Shown in pieces: positions 28,164 to 37,747 of a stretch of DNA of 64,000 bases (its first letter is position 1; each line of letters begins with the position of its first letter). Under the pieces are notes generated by a model. It was given only the letters and a program-made list of their open reading frames with translations, was not told the origin of the DNA and did no database searches. A program made the position numbers and the translations under genes. The DNA comes from Zoogloea oleivorans (GTDB lineage: Bacteria; Pseudomonadota; Gammaproteobacteria; Burkholderiales; Rhodocyclaceae): NCBI GenBank assembly GCA_030157785.1, contig JAOAUC010000040.1, forward strand, positions 1 to 64,000, read 5' to 3'.

Positions 28164-28939
28164 GGGCGGGCGTCCAGGATGCGGGCGACGAAGCCGGCGA
28201 CGGCGTCGATGACCGCCTCGGGTTGGTCTTTGTGGGGCGAGTGGCGGCAGTCGGCGAGCTTGACCATATCCACGTCCGGTGCGCCCCGGGCGATGCGGTC
28301 GATCTGGTCCATGGTGCCGTATTCGTCGTCCTCGCCCTGAATGGCCATCACCGGGCAGGCGATGGTCGGCAGGTATTCCTCGATGTTCCAGTGGCGGAAT
28401 TCCGGGTGCAGCCAGATGTCGTTCCAGCCCCAAAACGCCGAGTCCACGTCCGCGTGGTAGCGGCCGAGGCGGCTTTTCAGGTCGGTCTCCTGGTAGGCGA
28501 CCTTGGCCTGCTCGATGCTGGTCACCGACACCTCTTCGACCAGCACGTGGGGCGCCATCACGATGATGCCGGCCAGCGGGCGATGGGCGCCGCCAGCGTG
28601 GATCAGCGCGATGGAGCCGCCGTCGCTGTGGCCGAACAGGAAGGGCGCTTCTACGCCCAGCGCGTCGAGCAGGGCCGGCAGGGTCACGAGGGCTTCGTCG
28701 TGCATGTAGCGCACGCCTCGGGGTTCGGCGATGGGCGTGGATTTGCCGTAGCCGTGGCGCGAAAAGACGATGGCCTCGCAGCCGCTGGCATCGGCCGCCC
28801 GTTGCGGAAAGTCGCGCCACATGGACACCGAGCCGAGGCCTTCGTGAAGGAAGACCATCGCCGGCGCGCCCGGCCGCGGATGGGCCGAGACGAGGCGGAC
28901 GACTTCGATTTCCTTGCCGAGAACGTTGAGCAGCTTCAA
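28160..28939 (-). CDS. Alpha/beta hydrolase
   Basis: A 259-residue alpha/beta-hydrolase. The nucleophile elbow is GHSDGGS; the oxyanion-region motif is FLHEGLGS; the C-terminal histidine is in DCRHSPHKDQP. I choose a TTG start at 28939 because it lies 6 bases after GGGAG and one base from the stop of the ABC ATPase gene; an upstream ATG at 29002 would overlap that gene by 62 bases. Related hydrolases occur in box clusters, where ring-opening or lactone hydrolysis has been suggested; that is inference. Confidence 0.82.
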   Translation of the reverse strand: MKLLNVLGKEIEVVRLVSAHPRPGAPAMVFLHEGLGSVSMWRDFPQRAADASGCEAIVFSRHGYGKSTPIAEPRGVRYMHDEALVTLPALLDALGVEAPFLFGHSDGGSIALIHAGGAHRPLAGIIVMAPHVLVEEVSVTSIEQAKVAYQETDLKSRLGRYHADVDSAFWGWNDIWLHPEFRHWNIEEYLPTIACPVMAIQGEDDEYGTMDQIDRIARGAPDVDMVKLADCRHSPHKDQPEAVIDAVAGFVARILDARP

Positions 28940-28940
28940 G

Positions 28941-29654
28941 TCAGACTCCCAGATGCTGTTGGATGAGAGCCTGATTATTGCGCAGCACTTCGCTGTCGCC
29001 ATCGAAAACCACCTGTCCTTTTACGAGGATCACCGAGCGGTGGGTGATTGACGTAACGGCAGCGTGGTTCTTGTCCACGATCACCGTGGCGATACCGCTT
29101 TTGCCGATCTCGCGCACGATGCGCCAGATCTCCCGGGCGATCAGCGGGGCGAGGCCTTCGGTGGCTTCGTCGAGGATCATCAGGTCCGGGTTGGTCATCA
29201 GCGCGCGGCCGATGGTGAGCATCTGCTGCTCGCCGCCGGAGAGCTGGCCGCCGCCGTTGGTGAGGCGCTCGCCCAGGCGCGGGAAGGTTTCCAGCACCCG
29301 CTCAAAAGTCCAGTTGCGCTGGCCGTCCACGCCGGGGCGGGCGGCCATCAGCAGGTTTTCCTTGACCGACAGGTTGGGGAAAATGCCGCGGCCTTCGGGC
29401 ACGTAGGCGATGCCCTGCCGCGCGATGCGATGGGTGGCGCCGCCGGTCATGTCGTCGCCGCGCACCTTCACCTGCCCGTGACGCGGCTTGACGAGGCCCA
29501 GCATGCTGCGGATCAGGGTCGTCTTGCCCATGCCGTTGCGGCCCATCAGGCCGAGGGCTTCGCCCTTGTTGATGTGGAAATCCACGCCGTGGAGGATGTG
29601 GCTGGACCCGTAGTAGGTGTGGAGTTGCCTGGCCTCCAGCAAGACTTCAGACAT
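28941..29654 (-). CDS. Branched-chain-type ABC transporter ATPase (LivF)
   Basis: A 237-residue ATPase of the LivF group. Walker A GRNGMGKTT, signature LSGGEQQ, Walker B LMILDEATEGLAP and a switch region with VDKNHAAV (where most have VEQN) are visible. ATG at 29654 lies inside the LivG 3' end (8-base overlap). With LivG, LivM, LivH and the binding protein at 32313 it forms a complete HAAT-family importer. Given benzoate-CoA ligase and box genes next door, the likely cargo is benzoate or a related aromatic acid rather than amino acids (inference). Confidence 0.9.
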   Translation of the reverse strand: MSEVLLEARQLHTYYGSSHILHGVDFHINKGEALGLMGRNGMGKTTLIRSMLGLVKPRHGQVKVRGDDMTGGATHRIARQGIAYVPEGRGIFPNLSVKENLLMAARPGVDGQRNWTFERVLETFPRLGERLTNGGGQLSGGEQQMLTIGRALMTNPDLMILDEATEGLAPLIAREIWRIVREIGKSGIATVIVDKNHAAVTSITHRSVILVKGQVVFDGDSEVLRNNQALIQQHLGV

Positions 29655-30408
29655 GGTCGGCTCCTTCGTGGCCCAGGTAGGCTTGTTGAACGGCGGGGCT
29701 CTTGCGGATGGTGTCCGGGTCGCCGGATTCGAGCACCTGGCCATTCACCAGCACGGTGATGGTGTCGGCCACGGCGAAGACGGCGTCCATGTCGTGTTCG
29801 ACCAGCAGGATGGCCCGGTTCTCGCGCAGACGCTTGAGCAGTTCGACCATCTGCGCCGATTCGTCCGAACCCATGCCGGCCAGCGGTTCGTCGAGCAGCA
29901 GCACCTGCGCGTCGGTGGCCAGCACCATGGCGATCTCCAGCTGGCGCTGCTCGCCGTGGCTCATCTGGCCGGCGATGCGGTGTTCGCGACCGGCCAGGCC
30001 GGCCTCGGCAATGGCGGCGTGGGCGCGGGCCAGGGTGTCCGGGTCGCGCACGGCGTCCTTGAACACCCGCCAGGGCTGCTGGCGGCGCGACTGGGCGGCG
30101 AGGCGGCAGTTTTCGAGCACCGAGAACTTCGGAAAGATGTTGGTGCGCTGGTAGCTGCGGCCGATGCCGACCCGCGAACGCTGGTGATTCGACAGGCCGG
30201 TGATGTCCTTGCCGCCGAGCAGGATGCGGCCTTCGCTGGGCGGCAGGTCGCCCGACAGCATGTTGATGCAGGTGGACTTGCCGGCGCCGTTGGGGCCGAG
30301 GAGGGCGTGCAGGGTGCCGCGCTCGAGGGTCAGGTTGACGTTGCTGTTGGCCGTGAGGCCGCCGAAGCGGCGGGTCAGCTTTTCAGCCACAAGAAGGGCT
30401 TCCCTCAT
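29647..30408 (-). CDS. Branched-chain-type ABC transporter ATPase (LivG)
   Basis: A 253-residue ATPase with Walker A GPNGAGKST, a signature variant MSHGEQRQLEIA in place of LSGGQ, and Walker B VLLLDEPLAGM followed by a LVEHDMD switch. ATG at 30408 overlaps the stop of the permease gene by 4 bases. It is the second nucleotide-binding subunit of the importer described for the neighbouring LivF. Confidence 0.9.
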   Translation of the reverse strand: MREALLVAEKLTRRFGGLTANSNVNLTLERGTLHALLGPNGAGKSTCINMLSGDLPPSEGRILLGGKDITGLSNHQRSRVGIGRSYQRTNIFPKFSVLENCRLAAQSRRQQPWRVFKDAVRDPDTLARAHAAIAEAGLAGREHRIAGQMSHGEQRQLEIAMVLATDAQVLLLDEPLAGMGSDESAQMVELLKRLRENRAILLVEHDMDAVFAVADTITVLVNGQVLESGDPDTIRKSPAVQQAYLGHEGADHV

Positions 30409-31367
30409 TTTTCTTCTCCGGTCATGGCGCGCTTGAGGCGGGCGGGAATGGCCGACAGGCCGCCCGGCAGGAAGAGCACCGCGGCAACGATGGCCAGACC
30501 CATGGCCAGTTGCCAGTGCTTGGTCCAGGCGCCGAAGGCTTCCTGCATGGCGGTGAAGGCGAAGGCCCCGGCGATGGCACCCACCAGATTGCCCATGCCG
30601 CCGAGGATGACCATCAGCAGCACGTTGCCGGACTGGTGCCAGGCCAGCAGCTCCGGCGTGACGAAGCCGGACAGCACCGCGTACAGAAAGCCCGCCACGC
30701 CGGCCAGTGCACCGGCCAGCGTGAAGGCCGCCAGCTTGTAGTAGAAGGTGGCGTAGCCCAGCGACAGCATGCGGTGCTCGTTGCTGCGGATGCCGATCAG
30801 CACGCGGCCGAAGGGCGAGCGCAGCACCAGCTTGAGCACGCCATACACGGCCACCAGCGCGGCGACGATGAAGTAGTAGAGCTGGCCCGGTTCGTTGAGA
30901 TCGAAAGGGGCCCAGCCGGCGATGGCGGCATCCGGCTTGAAGTTGATGTTCACCCCGTCGGAGCCGCCACCCAGGTTGGTGTCGTGGAACAGGAAGAACA
31001 CCATCTGGGCAAAGGCCAGCGTCACCATGATGAAATAGATGCCCTTGGTGCGCAGCACGAAGAGGCCGATGACGAAGGCTGCCAGCCCGGCCGCGATGAT
31101 GGCTGCGGGCAGGGCCAGCCACAGGCTTGCCGGGTCGTACTTGGGGGTGATCATCGCCACCGCGTAGGCGGCAATGCCGAAGTAGGCCGCGTGACCGAAG
31201 CTGACCAGCCCGGTGAAGCCGACCAGCAGGTCGAGGCTCATCGCAAAGATGGCCAGCACCAGGGTCTTGGCCACCAGTTCCACGTAGAAGTCGGAGCCGA
31301 AGGACGGGAAGGCCAGCAGGGCCGCCAGCAGCAGCGGCAAAATCAGGCGTTGGGAAGTCGGATTCAT
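30405..31367 (-). CDS. Branched-chain-type ABC transporter permease (LivM)
   Basis: A 320-residue inner-membrane permease with about eight to ten hydrophobic segments and the LivM-type GFTGLVSFGHAAYFGIAAYA motif. A longer loop around TNLGGGSDGVNINF is the usual LivM outside loop. Tight overlaps tie it to LivG, and a 4-base gap to LivH. Confidence 0.92.
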   Translation of the reverse strand: MNPTSQRLILPLLLAALLAFPSFGSDFYVELVAKTLVLAIFAMSLDLLVGFTGLVSFGHAAYFGIAAYAVAMITPKYDPASLWLALPAAIIAAGLAAFVIGLFVLRTKGIYFIMVTLAFAQMVFFLFHDTNLGGGSDGVNINFKPDAAIAGWAPFDLNEPGQLYYFIVAALVAVYGVLKLVLRSPFGRVLIGIRSNEHRMLSLGYATFYYKLAAFTLAGALAGVAGFLYAVLSGFVTPELLAWHQSGNVLLMVILGGMGNLVGAIAGAFAFTAMQEAFGAWTKHWQLAMGLAIVAAVLFLPGGLSAIPARLKRAMTGEEK

Positions 31368-31371
31368 CGCT

Positions 31372-32238
31372 TCAGCCTTTCTTCAGGATGCCTTCGGGGC
31401 GCCACAGGAGCACCACGGCCATCACCAGGTAGACGATCAGGCCGGCAAAGTCGGGCAGCAGCACCTTGCCGAAGGTGTCGGCAAAACCGATGATCAGCGC
31501 CGCGATCAGCGCGCCCCACACCGAGCCGATGCCGCCGATGACGACGATAACGAAGGAGATGATCAGCACCTGGCTGCCCATGCCCGGAAACACCGACGAA
31601 ATCGGCGCCGCCAGCATGCCGGCCAGCGCGGCAAGCGCCACGCCGAGGGCGAACACGGTGCGGTAGATGCGGTTGATGTCGATGCCCAGCGACTGGACCA
31701 TGTCGCGGTCGTGGCTGCCGGCGCGGATCATCATTCCCAGCCGGGTGCGCTGGATCAGCCAGTACAGGCCAACCGCCAGCACGATGCACACCGCCGAGAT
31801 GACCAGCCGGTACACCGGGTAGCTGAGGGTGTCGTTGAGCGGGATCGAGGCGGCGAAGATCTCCGGCACCGGAATGCCGTGTACGTCGTCGCCGAGCAGC
31901 AGGCTGCGCACTTCCTCGAAGATCAGGATCAGCCCGTAGGTGAGCAGCACCTGTTCCAGGTGGTCGCGCTTGTAGAGGTGGGCGAAGAGCAGCGCTTCAA
32001 GAGCGGCGCCAAAGGCCAGGGCCAGCGGAATGCCGAGCAGGATGGCGACGAAGAAGTTGCCGGTCAGGCTGGTCAGCGCGAAGGCCAGGTAGGCCCCGAT
32101 CATGTAGAAGCTGCCGTGGGCCAGGTTGATGATGCCCATGATGCCGAACACGAGGGTCAGGCCGCTGGCTACCAGGAATAGCAGCAGGCCGTACTGCAGC
32201 GCGTTGAGCGACTGGATCAGGAAGGAATAAAAGTCCAT
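31372..32238 (-). CDS. Branched-chain-type ABC transporter permease (LivH)
   Basis: A 288-residue permease with the LivH hallmark LVFGIMGIINLAHGSFYMIGAY near the N terminus and the C-terminal GGIGSVWGALIAALIIGF segment. It is separated from the binding-protein gene by 74 bases that hold a small stem-loop, a usual way to lower permease expression relative to the binding protein. Confidence 0.92.
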   Translation of the reverse strand: MDFYSFLIQSLNALQYGLLLFLVASGLTLVFGIMGIINLAHGSFYMIGAYLAFALTSLTGNFFVAILLGIPLALAFGAALEALLFAHLYKRDHLEQVLLTYGLILIFEEVRSLLLGDDVHGIPVPEIFAASIPLNDTLSYPVYRLVISAVCIVLAVGLYWLIQRTRLGMMIRAGSHDRDMVQSLGIDINRIYRTVFALGVALAALAGMLAAPISSVFPGMGSQVLIISFVIVVIGGIGSVWGALIAALIIGFADTFGKVLLPDFAGLIVYLVMAVVLLWRPEGILKKG

Positions 32239-32253
32239 GCGAGTCCCCCTCCC

Positions 32254-32272
32254 GGCACCCGCGAGGGGTGCC
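32254..32272 (-). promoter_or_regulatory. Intercistronic stem-loop between binding-protein and permease genes
   Basis: GGCACCC and GGGTGCC form a 7-bp stem with a 5-base loop. No T-run follows in the direction of transcription. It probably protects or attenuates the polycistronic mRNA. Confidence 0.6.
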
Positions 32273-32312
32273 AGGATCGGTTTTGACGACGGGATTACTG
32301 AGGTGCCGGGGC

Positions 32313-33485
32313 TTACAGCTTGCAGCCGCGGGCCGGGTCGGCGAGGGACTTCTCGGGGGTGTCGATGACCTTGTTCTCGCGGCCTTCGACCTTGCGCAGG
32401 TAGATGTTCTGCACCGGGTTGTGGGCCTTCGAGAAGGTGAAGGGGCCGCGCGGGCTGTCGATCTTCGCGGTTTCCATGGCCTTGATCAGCTCGGCGCGCT
32501 TGCTGGTGTCGCCCTTGACGGCGGTGAGGCCGACGTTGAAGGCCTGGGCGGCGTCGTAGCCCTGTACCGCGTAGACGTCCGGCTGGGCCTTGTAGCTCTT
32601 GGCGTAGTTGAGGCGGAAGGCGTTGTTCTTCGCGCTGTCGAGGCCGTCACCGTAATGCAGGGTGGTCAGGAGGCCCTGGCTGGCTTCGCCCATGGCGTCG
32701 ATGGTGCCGTCGGTGAGAAAGCCCGAGGCGTACAGCGGGATGGAGTTCTTGAGGCCGGCCGCCGCATAGTCCTTGGCGAACTTGGCGGCGCCGCCGCCGG
32801 CGAAGAAGACGTACACCGCGTCCGGCTTGAGGGCGGCGATCTCGGTCAGGAAGGGCTGAAATTCGACGTTGGGGAAGGGCAGGGTCATGTCCTTCAGCAC
32901 CTTGCCGCCGCCCTTTTCGAAGGCTTCCTTGAAGCCATCGACAGCCTGCTGGCCGCCGGCGTATTTCCAGGTGAGGGTGACGACCTTCTTATGCCCCTTG
33001 GCGGCCATCACCTTGCCCATGGCGTAGGAAGGTTGCCACATGCTGAAGGAGGTGCGGAACAGGTTGGCGTCGCATAGGGGGCCGGTGAGTTCGTCGGCGC
33101 CGGCGTTGGGGACGATCATCAGGGTCTTGTTTTCGCGGGCGACCTTGGACATGGCCAGGGCCACGCCGGAGTGCACGGTGCCGACCAGCACATCCACGTT
33201 GTCGCGCTTGATCAGCTTCTTGGCGTTTTCGGTGGCCTTGGCGGGGTCGGACTCGTCATCGACCACGAAGTACTCCACCTCGCGGCCGCCCAGCTTGCCG
33301 CCGTTCTCGCTGACGAACTGCTTGAAGCCGTTGGTGATGGCGTTGCCCAGCGAGGCGTAGGTGCCGGTGTAGGGCAGCATCAGGCCGACCTTGACCTTCT
33401 CCTGCGCGTGGGCGAGGCCGGCGGCGCCAAGGGCTGCGGCGGCGAGCAGTACGTGGCGGGTGAAACCTTTGAGTGTGGTTTTCAT
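32313..33485 (-). CDS. ABC transporter periplasmic substrate-binding protein (LivK-like)
   Basis: A 390-residue periplasmic binding protein of the type I fold (Peripla_BP_6). A signal peptide of 27 residues ends LGAAGLAHA before QEKVKVGLMLPYTG. ATG at 33485 follows an AGGAGGAG ribosome site; the upstream extension to 33539 is not needed. Aromatic-acid binding proteins of this family (for example those of benzoate and hydroxybenzoate importers) are common beside CoA ligases, which fits here. Confidence 0.92.
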   Translation of the reverse strand: MKTTLKGFTRHVLLAAAALGAAGLAHAQEKVKVGLMLPYTGTYASLGNAITNGFKQFVSENGGKLGGREVEYFVVDDESDPAKATENAKKLIKRDNVDVLVGTVHSGVALAMSKVARENKTLMIVPNAGADELTGPLCDANLFRTSFSMWQPSYAMGKVMAAKGHKKVVTLTWKYAGGQQAVDGFKEAFEKGGGKVLKDMTLPFPNVEFQPFLTEIAALKPDAVYVFFAGGGAAKFAKDYAAAGLKNSIPLYASGFLTDGTIDAMGEASQGLLTTLHYGDGLDSAKNNAFRLNYAKSYKAQPDVYAVQGYDAAQAFNVGLTAVKGDTSKRAELIKAMETAKIDSPRGPFTFSKAHNPVQNIYLRKVEGRENKVIDTPEKSLADPARGCKL

Positions 33486-33510
33486 CTTTGTCTCCTCCTT
33501 GTTATGGGTA

Positions 33511-33999
33511 CTACCAGGCGCTGCCGCGATTGGCGGCAAAGGCGGTGTCGATGACTTGCCAGTCGTCGGCGGTCAGGCTCTTTTCGGCCCGTGGAATGAC
33601 CAGGTTTTCTTCCTTGCCCATGTGGTCCCAGGTGAATTCGGCATAGGCCGAGAGCGCCTGGTCGAAAGCCTCGAAGCTGCCGCCGTCGCGCCAGGCGCCG
33701 AGCTTGCGGCGCAGGGCTTCGAGCAGTTCGCCGCCCTCTTCGTGCTGGGCTTCGAGCACGTCGAGGATGGTGGCGGCTTCCGGGTCGCGCTGGCGCAGCA
33801 GGCGGAACAGGTATTCGTTTTCCTTGGGGTGATGGACCTTTTCGGGCACCGCTTCGATGTAATCGAACATGGCGGCGAAAAGGGCGAAGTCAGCCTCTTC
33901 GGTGCCGGCGCGAACCCTGGCGATGTGGTCGAGCAGGCCCTTGAGGACGGAGGCGATGGAGCGGTGCTCGTCGCGGATGATGGTGATGGCGTTGTGCAT
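33511..33999 (-). CDS. Hemerythrin HHE-domain protein
   Basis: A 162-residue four-helix hemerythrin-like protein that binds a di-iron centre. Likely ligands are H12, H56 or H57 with E60 (VHHPKENEYLF), H86 and H126 with E130 or E131 (WDHMGKEE). It could store or sense O2 or donate iron. It lies between the transporter and the benzoate-CoA ligase gene. A second hemerythrin (44905) with the same C-terminal SLTADDW/TLTADDW segment lies on the far side of the box genes. Confidence 0.88.
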   Translation of the reverse strand: MHNAITIIRDEHRSIASVLKGLLDHIARVRAGTEEADFALFAAMFDYIEAVPEKVHHPKENEYLFRLLRQRDPEAATILDVLEAQHEEGGELLEALRRKLGAWRDGGSFEAFDQALSAYAEFTWDHMGKEENLVIPRAEKSLTADDWQVIDTAFAANRGSAW

Positions 34000-34029
34000 G
34001 GTGTCTGGTCCCTGGTTTCCGGGGCGGGC

Positions 34030-35613
34030 TCAGGCGCTGCGCGCGCGCAGCTTGAAGCGCTGGATCTTGCCGGTGGCGGTCTTCGGCAACTCATCGACAA
34101 ACTCGAACCAGCGCGGGTACTTGTAGGGGGCGAGGCAGCCCTTGACGTGGGCCTTGAGCTCGGCGGCCAGTTCGGGCGTGGCGTCGATGCCGGGCTTGAG
34201 CACGATGTAGGCGATCGGCTTGATCAGCTTGTCGTCGTCTTCCTTGCCCACCACGGCGGCTTCGAGCACGGCTTCGTGGCCGATGAGGGCGGATTCGACC
34301 TCGATGGGCGACACGTAGATGCCACTGACCTTGAGCATGTCGTCGCTGCGGCCCGCGTACACGTAGTAGCCGTCGGCGTCCTGGTGGTACTTGTCGCCGC
34401 TGCGGGTCCATCCGCCGAGAAAGGTGTTGCGGGTCTTCTCGCGGTTGTTCCAGTAGTAGGCCGCGCTGCTCGGGCCGGCAATGTGCAGCTCGCCCGCTTC
34501 GCCCGGGGCAACGGGCTTGCCGTCTTCGTCCACCAGGCGCACGTCGTAGCCGGGCACCGGCTTGCCGGTGGTGCCGTAGCGCACGTCGCCGAGGCGGTTG
34601 GACAGGAAGATGTGGAGCATTTCGGTGGAGCCGATGCCGTCCAGGATGTCGGTGCCGAAGTGACGGGCCCAGCGCTTGCCGATTTCCTCCGGCAGGGCTT
34701 CACCGGCCGAGGCGCAGCGGCGCAGCGGCAGCTCTTCGCGGCTCGGCAGATCGGGGCTGGCGAGCATCGAGGCGTAGAGGGTCGGCACGCCGTAGAAGAT
34801 GGTCGGCTTGTGCTTCCGGAGGCGGGCGAAGACGGCGTCGGGGGTCGGCCGTTCGGCCATCAGCACGGCGGTGGCGCCAACGCTCATCGGAAAGGTCAGG
34901 CCGTTGCCCAGGCCATAGGCGAAGAACAGTTTGGCGGCGGAAAACACCACGTCGCTTTCTTCGATGCCGAGGATGGGGCGGGCATACAGCTCGGCGGTCT
35001 GGATCAGGCTGGCGTGCACGTGTACGGTGCCCTTCGGCGCGCCGGTGGAGCCGGAGGAGTACAGCCAGAAACACGGCGCGTCGGACGAGGTTTCGACGGT
35101 GGTGAAGTCGTCCGAGGCGTAAGTGAGCAGCGCGGCGAGGGAGTCGTCGCCACGGCCGCCGGCAACGATGATGCGCTCGAGCGTCGGCACCTTGCCGAGC
35201 AGCGGTGCGAACAGCGGCAGCAGCGCGCCCGACACCACCGCCACACGGGCGCCGCTGTCGGTGAGCATGTATTCGTAGTCGCCCTGGGTGAGCAGGGTGT
35301 TGACGGCAATGGGCACCACGCCGGCACGGATGGTGCCGAGGAAGACCGTCGGAAAGTCGATGGTGTCGTGGACGCACATCAGCACGCGCTGCTCGGGCAG
35401 CACGCCGAGCTTGCCGAGGGCGTTGGCAAAGCGCGCCGAGCGGCGGGCCACGTCGGCGTAGGTATAGCTGCCGTTGTCGTCGATGAAGGCGGGCTTGTCG
35501 GCCCGGCCGGCCTGCAGGTTGCGTGCGATGAGATCGTGCGCGGCGTTGTAGCAGCGCGGAATCTCGATCAGCGGCGGGCTCACCGAGTGATCGGCGGTGG
35601 AAAGTTCCGGCAT
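34030..35613 (-). CDS. bclA: Benzoate-CoA ligase
   Basis: A 527-residue AMP-forming ligase that activates benzoate to benzoyl-CoA, the entry step of the box pathway. Motifs: P-loop YSSGSTGAPKGTVH, DGIGSTEMLHIFLSN (typical of benzoate and hydroxybenzoate ligases), hinge GRSDDMLKVSGIYVSPIEVE and the C-terminal TGKIQRFKLR lysine. Length matches BclA/BzdA/BadA. It belongs to the minus-strand run leading from boxD. Confidence 0.92.
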   Translation of the reverse strand: MPELSTADHSVSPPLIEIPRCYNAAHDLIARNLQAGRADKPAFIDDNGSYTYADVARRSARFANALGKLGVLPEQRVLMCVHDTIDFPTVFLGTIRAGVVPIAVNTLLTQGDYEYMLTDSGARVAVVSGALLPLFAPLLGKVPTLERIIVAGGRGDDSLAALLTYASDDFTTVETSSDAPCFWLYSSGSTGAPKGTVHVHASLIQTAELYARPILGIEESDVVFSAAKLFFAYGLGNGLTFPMSVGATAVLMAERPTPDAVFARLRKHKPTIFYGVPTLYASMLASPDLPSREELPLRRCASAGEALPEEIGKRWARHFGTDILDGIGSTEMLHIFLSNRLGDVRYGTTGKPVPGYDVRLVDEDGKPVAPGEAGELHIAGPSSAAYYWNNREKTRNTFLGGWTRSGDKYHQDADGYYVYAGRSDDMLKVSGIYVSPIEVESALIGHEAVLEAAVVGKEDDDKLIKPIAYIVLKPGIDATPELAAELKAHVKGCLAPYKYPRWFEFVDELPKTATGKIQRFKLRARSA

Positions 35614-35671
35614 CGTGTCTCCTCTGTTTTATGTACTGCTATGCCGTGCTTACAAGGTGTGGTGTTGCTGT

Positions 35672-36139
35672 TCAGAGCTTGCTGAATTCGATCTGTCCCT
35701 CCGGCAGCAGATACAGCACATAGGCGCGGCCGTGGCTGACCGTCGGGCTGTGCGCGCTGCCGGGGCCGTAGACCAGCCAGCCGGCCGGGGCACCGTCAAA
35801 ACGGGCGTCACCTTCCAGCGGCATGATCAGGTCCACCTCGCCGAGCGGGTGAACGTGATGCGGGCCGGCCAGGTTTTCCATGTCCACCACGTCGATGCTG
35901 TAGCCGTGGGTGGCCGGGGTGGGTTTGGCGATGCGGCCGTATTTGACGCCGCCGCCCTCGTGCTTGCACAGCCAGCCGTCCGCCACGCCGACCTTGCAGG
36001 CGGCGACGATGTCGGCAAACACCGGCCCGCTGGCCGGGAAGGTTTCGTTCAGGAAGGTTTCGAGCTGCTTGTCCACCGGCTTGCCGGCAATGGCGGCGGT
36101 GACGGTGGAGACGAGTTCAACAAAGGCTTGGGGATTCAC
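35672..36139 (-). CDS. DUF4863 / hydroxylaminobenzoate-lyase-like (PnbB-like) protein
   Basis: A 155-residue protein of the DUF4863 family, to which 4-hydroxylaminobenzoate lyase PnbB belongs. It has a cupin-like stretch GPHHVHPLGEVDLIMPLEG and a C-terminal GPGSAHSPTV. Members of this family are often found inside box clusters. A true PnbB activity is possible, and a nitroreductase gene (45502) is in the same region, but a different role on a benzoate intermediate is just as likely. Confidence 0.78.
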   Translation of the reverse strand: MNPQAFVELVSTVTAAIAGKPVDKQLETFLNETFPASGPVFADIVAACKVGVADGWLCKHEGGGVKYGRIAKPTPATHGYSIDVVDMENLAGPHHVHPLGEVDLIMPLEGDARFDGAPAGWLVYGPGSAHSPTVSHGRAYVLYLLPEGQIEFSKL

Positions 36140-36166
36140 GGGTGACTCTCCTCGGGAAGACGGTGA

Positions 36167-37747
36167 TCAGGCCGACAGCAGGGCAGCGTCGGCGGCATTC
36201 GTCGACAGTTGTGCCAGCAGGGCCGGGTCGCCCTGCACAACGAAGCGCCGGTGATACATAAGCAGCGCGCGCAGGCCGCCCAGTTCCTCGCCACCGCCGG
36301 CACGGCCGGGGCCGCCGTGGAGGCAGGTCGGCATCACGTTGCCGTGGCCGGTGTGCTGGTTGCCGATGCTGCCATTCACCACCAGGATGCGGCCGTGCAG
36401 ATCGCCGATGGCCGGCACCAGTTCGCCCAGGAAGGCGCTGTCGGCGGAATACACCGAAGCGACCAGCGAACCCTTGCCGCGGCGGGCGATGGCGATGGCA
36501 TCCATGGTGTCGGTGTAGGGAATCAGCGTGGCGACGGGGCCGAAGACTTCGGTGTCGTGCACCTTCTTCGCAGCCAGGCCGGCGGCGCAGTAGAGGAGGG
36601 TGGGCGGCACGAAAGCGGCGACGGCCGGGTCGGCATCCACTGGCGTGAAGGCGGCCGGATCGCCTCCGAAGATCACTTCGCATTCTTCCTTCAGCATGGC
36701 GATGCCTTCAAAGGCAGCAGCTTGCTGGGCCTTGCTGACCAGCGGACCCATGCGCACGCCTTCGCTGCGCGGGTTGCCGACGCTGATTTTCGAGAGCTTG
36801 GCGGCAATGGCCTCGCCAAGGGCGCGGACGGTGGCTGCGGGCGCCAGGATGCGGCGGATGGCGGTGCACTTCTGGCCGGCCTTGACGGTCATTTCACGGA
36901 CGACTTCCTTGACCATCAAGTCGAACTCGGCACTGCCGGGGGCGGCGTCGGGGCCGAGGATGGCGGAATTGACGCTGTCGGCCTCGACATTGACGCGAAT
37001 GGAGGCGGCGACGACGCTCGGATGGGTGCGCATGCGGCGGGCAGTGTCGGCCGAGCCAGTGAAAGACAGAACGTCGGTTTCAGCGACGTGGTCGAGCAGG
37101 TCGCGGGCGCCGCCGCAGACGATCGACAAGGCGCCGTCAGGGAGCAGGCCGGCATTCACCACATCTTCGACCATGCGCTGGGTCAGCCAGGCGGTGGGGG
37201 TGGCGGGCTTGACCAGCACCGGCATCCCCGACAGGAAGGCCGGGGCGGCTTTTTCCCACAGGCCCCAGGCCGGAAAGTTGAAGGCGTTGATGAAGATCGC
37301 CACGCCGGTTTGCGGCAGCAGGAAGTGCTGGCCCTGGAAGATGTCGGTCTTGGCCAGCGGGACAGGTGCACCGTCCTTCAGGTGGCGGGCGTCGCCAAGG
37401 GCGCGGGCGGCGCGGGCGTAGCTCTTGAGGGTGAAGATCGCCCCATCCACGTCGGCGCTGGCGTCGGATTCGCTGGCACCCAGGTTGCGCAGGGAAATAT
37501 CCAGGTAGTCGGCACGCTTGCTTTGCAGCAGCTCGGCGATCTTGCCGAGGAGGGCGCCGCGCTCGGCGTAGCTCAGGGCGCGCAGGGCAGGGCCGCCGGT
37601 GCGGCGGGCAAAGTCGAGGGCGGCACCAAGGTCGAGGCCGTCGGCCGACACGCTGACGAGGGCTTCACCGGTAACCGGATCGAAAAGGGTCTGGCCTTCA
37701 CCGGCACCCGTTTGCCAGCTGGCGCTGAGATAGTTTGCGAGTTTCAC
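36167..37747 (-). CDS. boxD: 3,4-Dehydroadipyl-CoA semialdehyde dehydrogenase (NADP+)
   Basis: A 526-residue aldehyde dehydrogenase of the BoxD type. It oxidises 3,4-dehydroadipyl-CoA semialdehyde, the BoxC product, to the acid. The catalytic cysteine is about C294 in GQKCTAIRR; the cofactor and glycine motifs FNFPAWG and SFTGSA are present. A C-terminal extension beyond standard ALDHs fits this family. It is the first gene of the minus-strand operon and diverges from boxR, with an operator-rich 326-base gap. Confidence 0.93.
   Translation of the reverse strand: MKLANYLSASWQTGAGEGQTLFDPVTGEALVSVSADGLDLGAALDFARRTGGPALRALSYAERGALLGKIAELLQSKRADYLDISLRNLGASESDASADVDGAIFTLKSYARAARALGDARHLKDGAPVPLAKTDIFQGQHFLLPQTGVAIFINAFNFPAWGLWEKAAPAFLSGMPVLVKPATPTAWLTQRMVEDVVNAGLLPDGALSIVCGGARDLLDHVAETDVLSFTGSADTARRMRTHPSVVAASIRVNVEADSVNSAILGPDAAPGSAEFDLMVKEVVREMTVKAGQKCTAIRRILAPAATVRALGEAIAAKLSKISVGNPRSEGVRMGPLVSKAQQAAAFEGIAMLKEECEVIFGGDPAAFTPVDADPAVAAFVPPTLLYCAAGLAAKKVHDTEVFGPVATLIPYTDTMDAIAIARRGKGSLVASVYSADSAFLGELVPAIGDLHGRILVVNGSIGNQHTGHGNVMPTCLHGGPGRAGGGEELGGLRALLMYHRRFVVQGDPALLAQLSTNAADAALLSA

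Noticed and set aside
33511..33999. Bacteriohemerythrin chemotaxis sensor
   Set aside because: There is no membrane or methyl-accepting domain; it is a single-domain protein.
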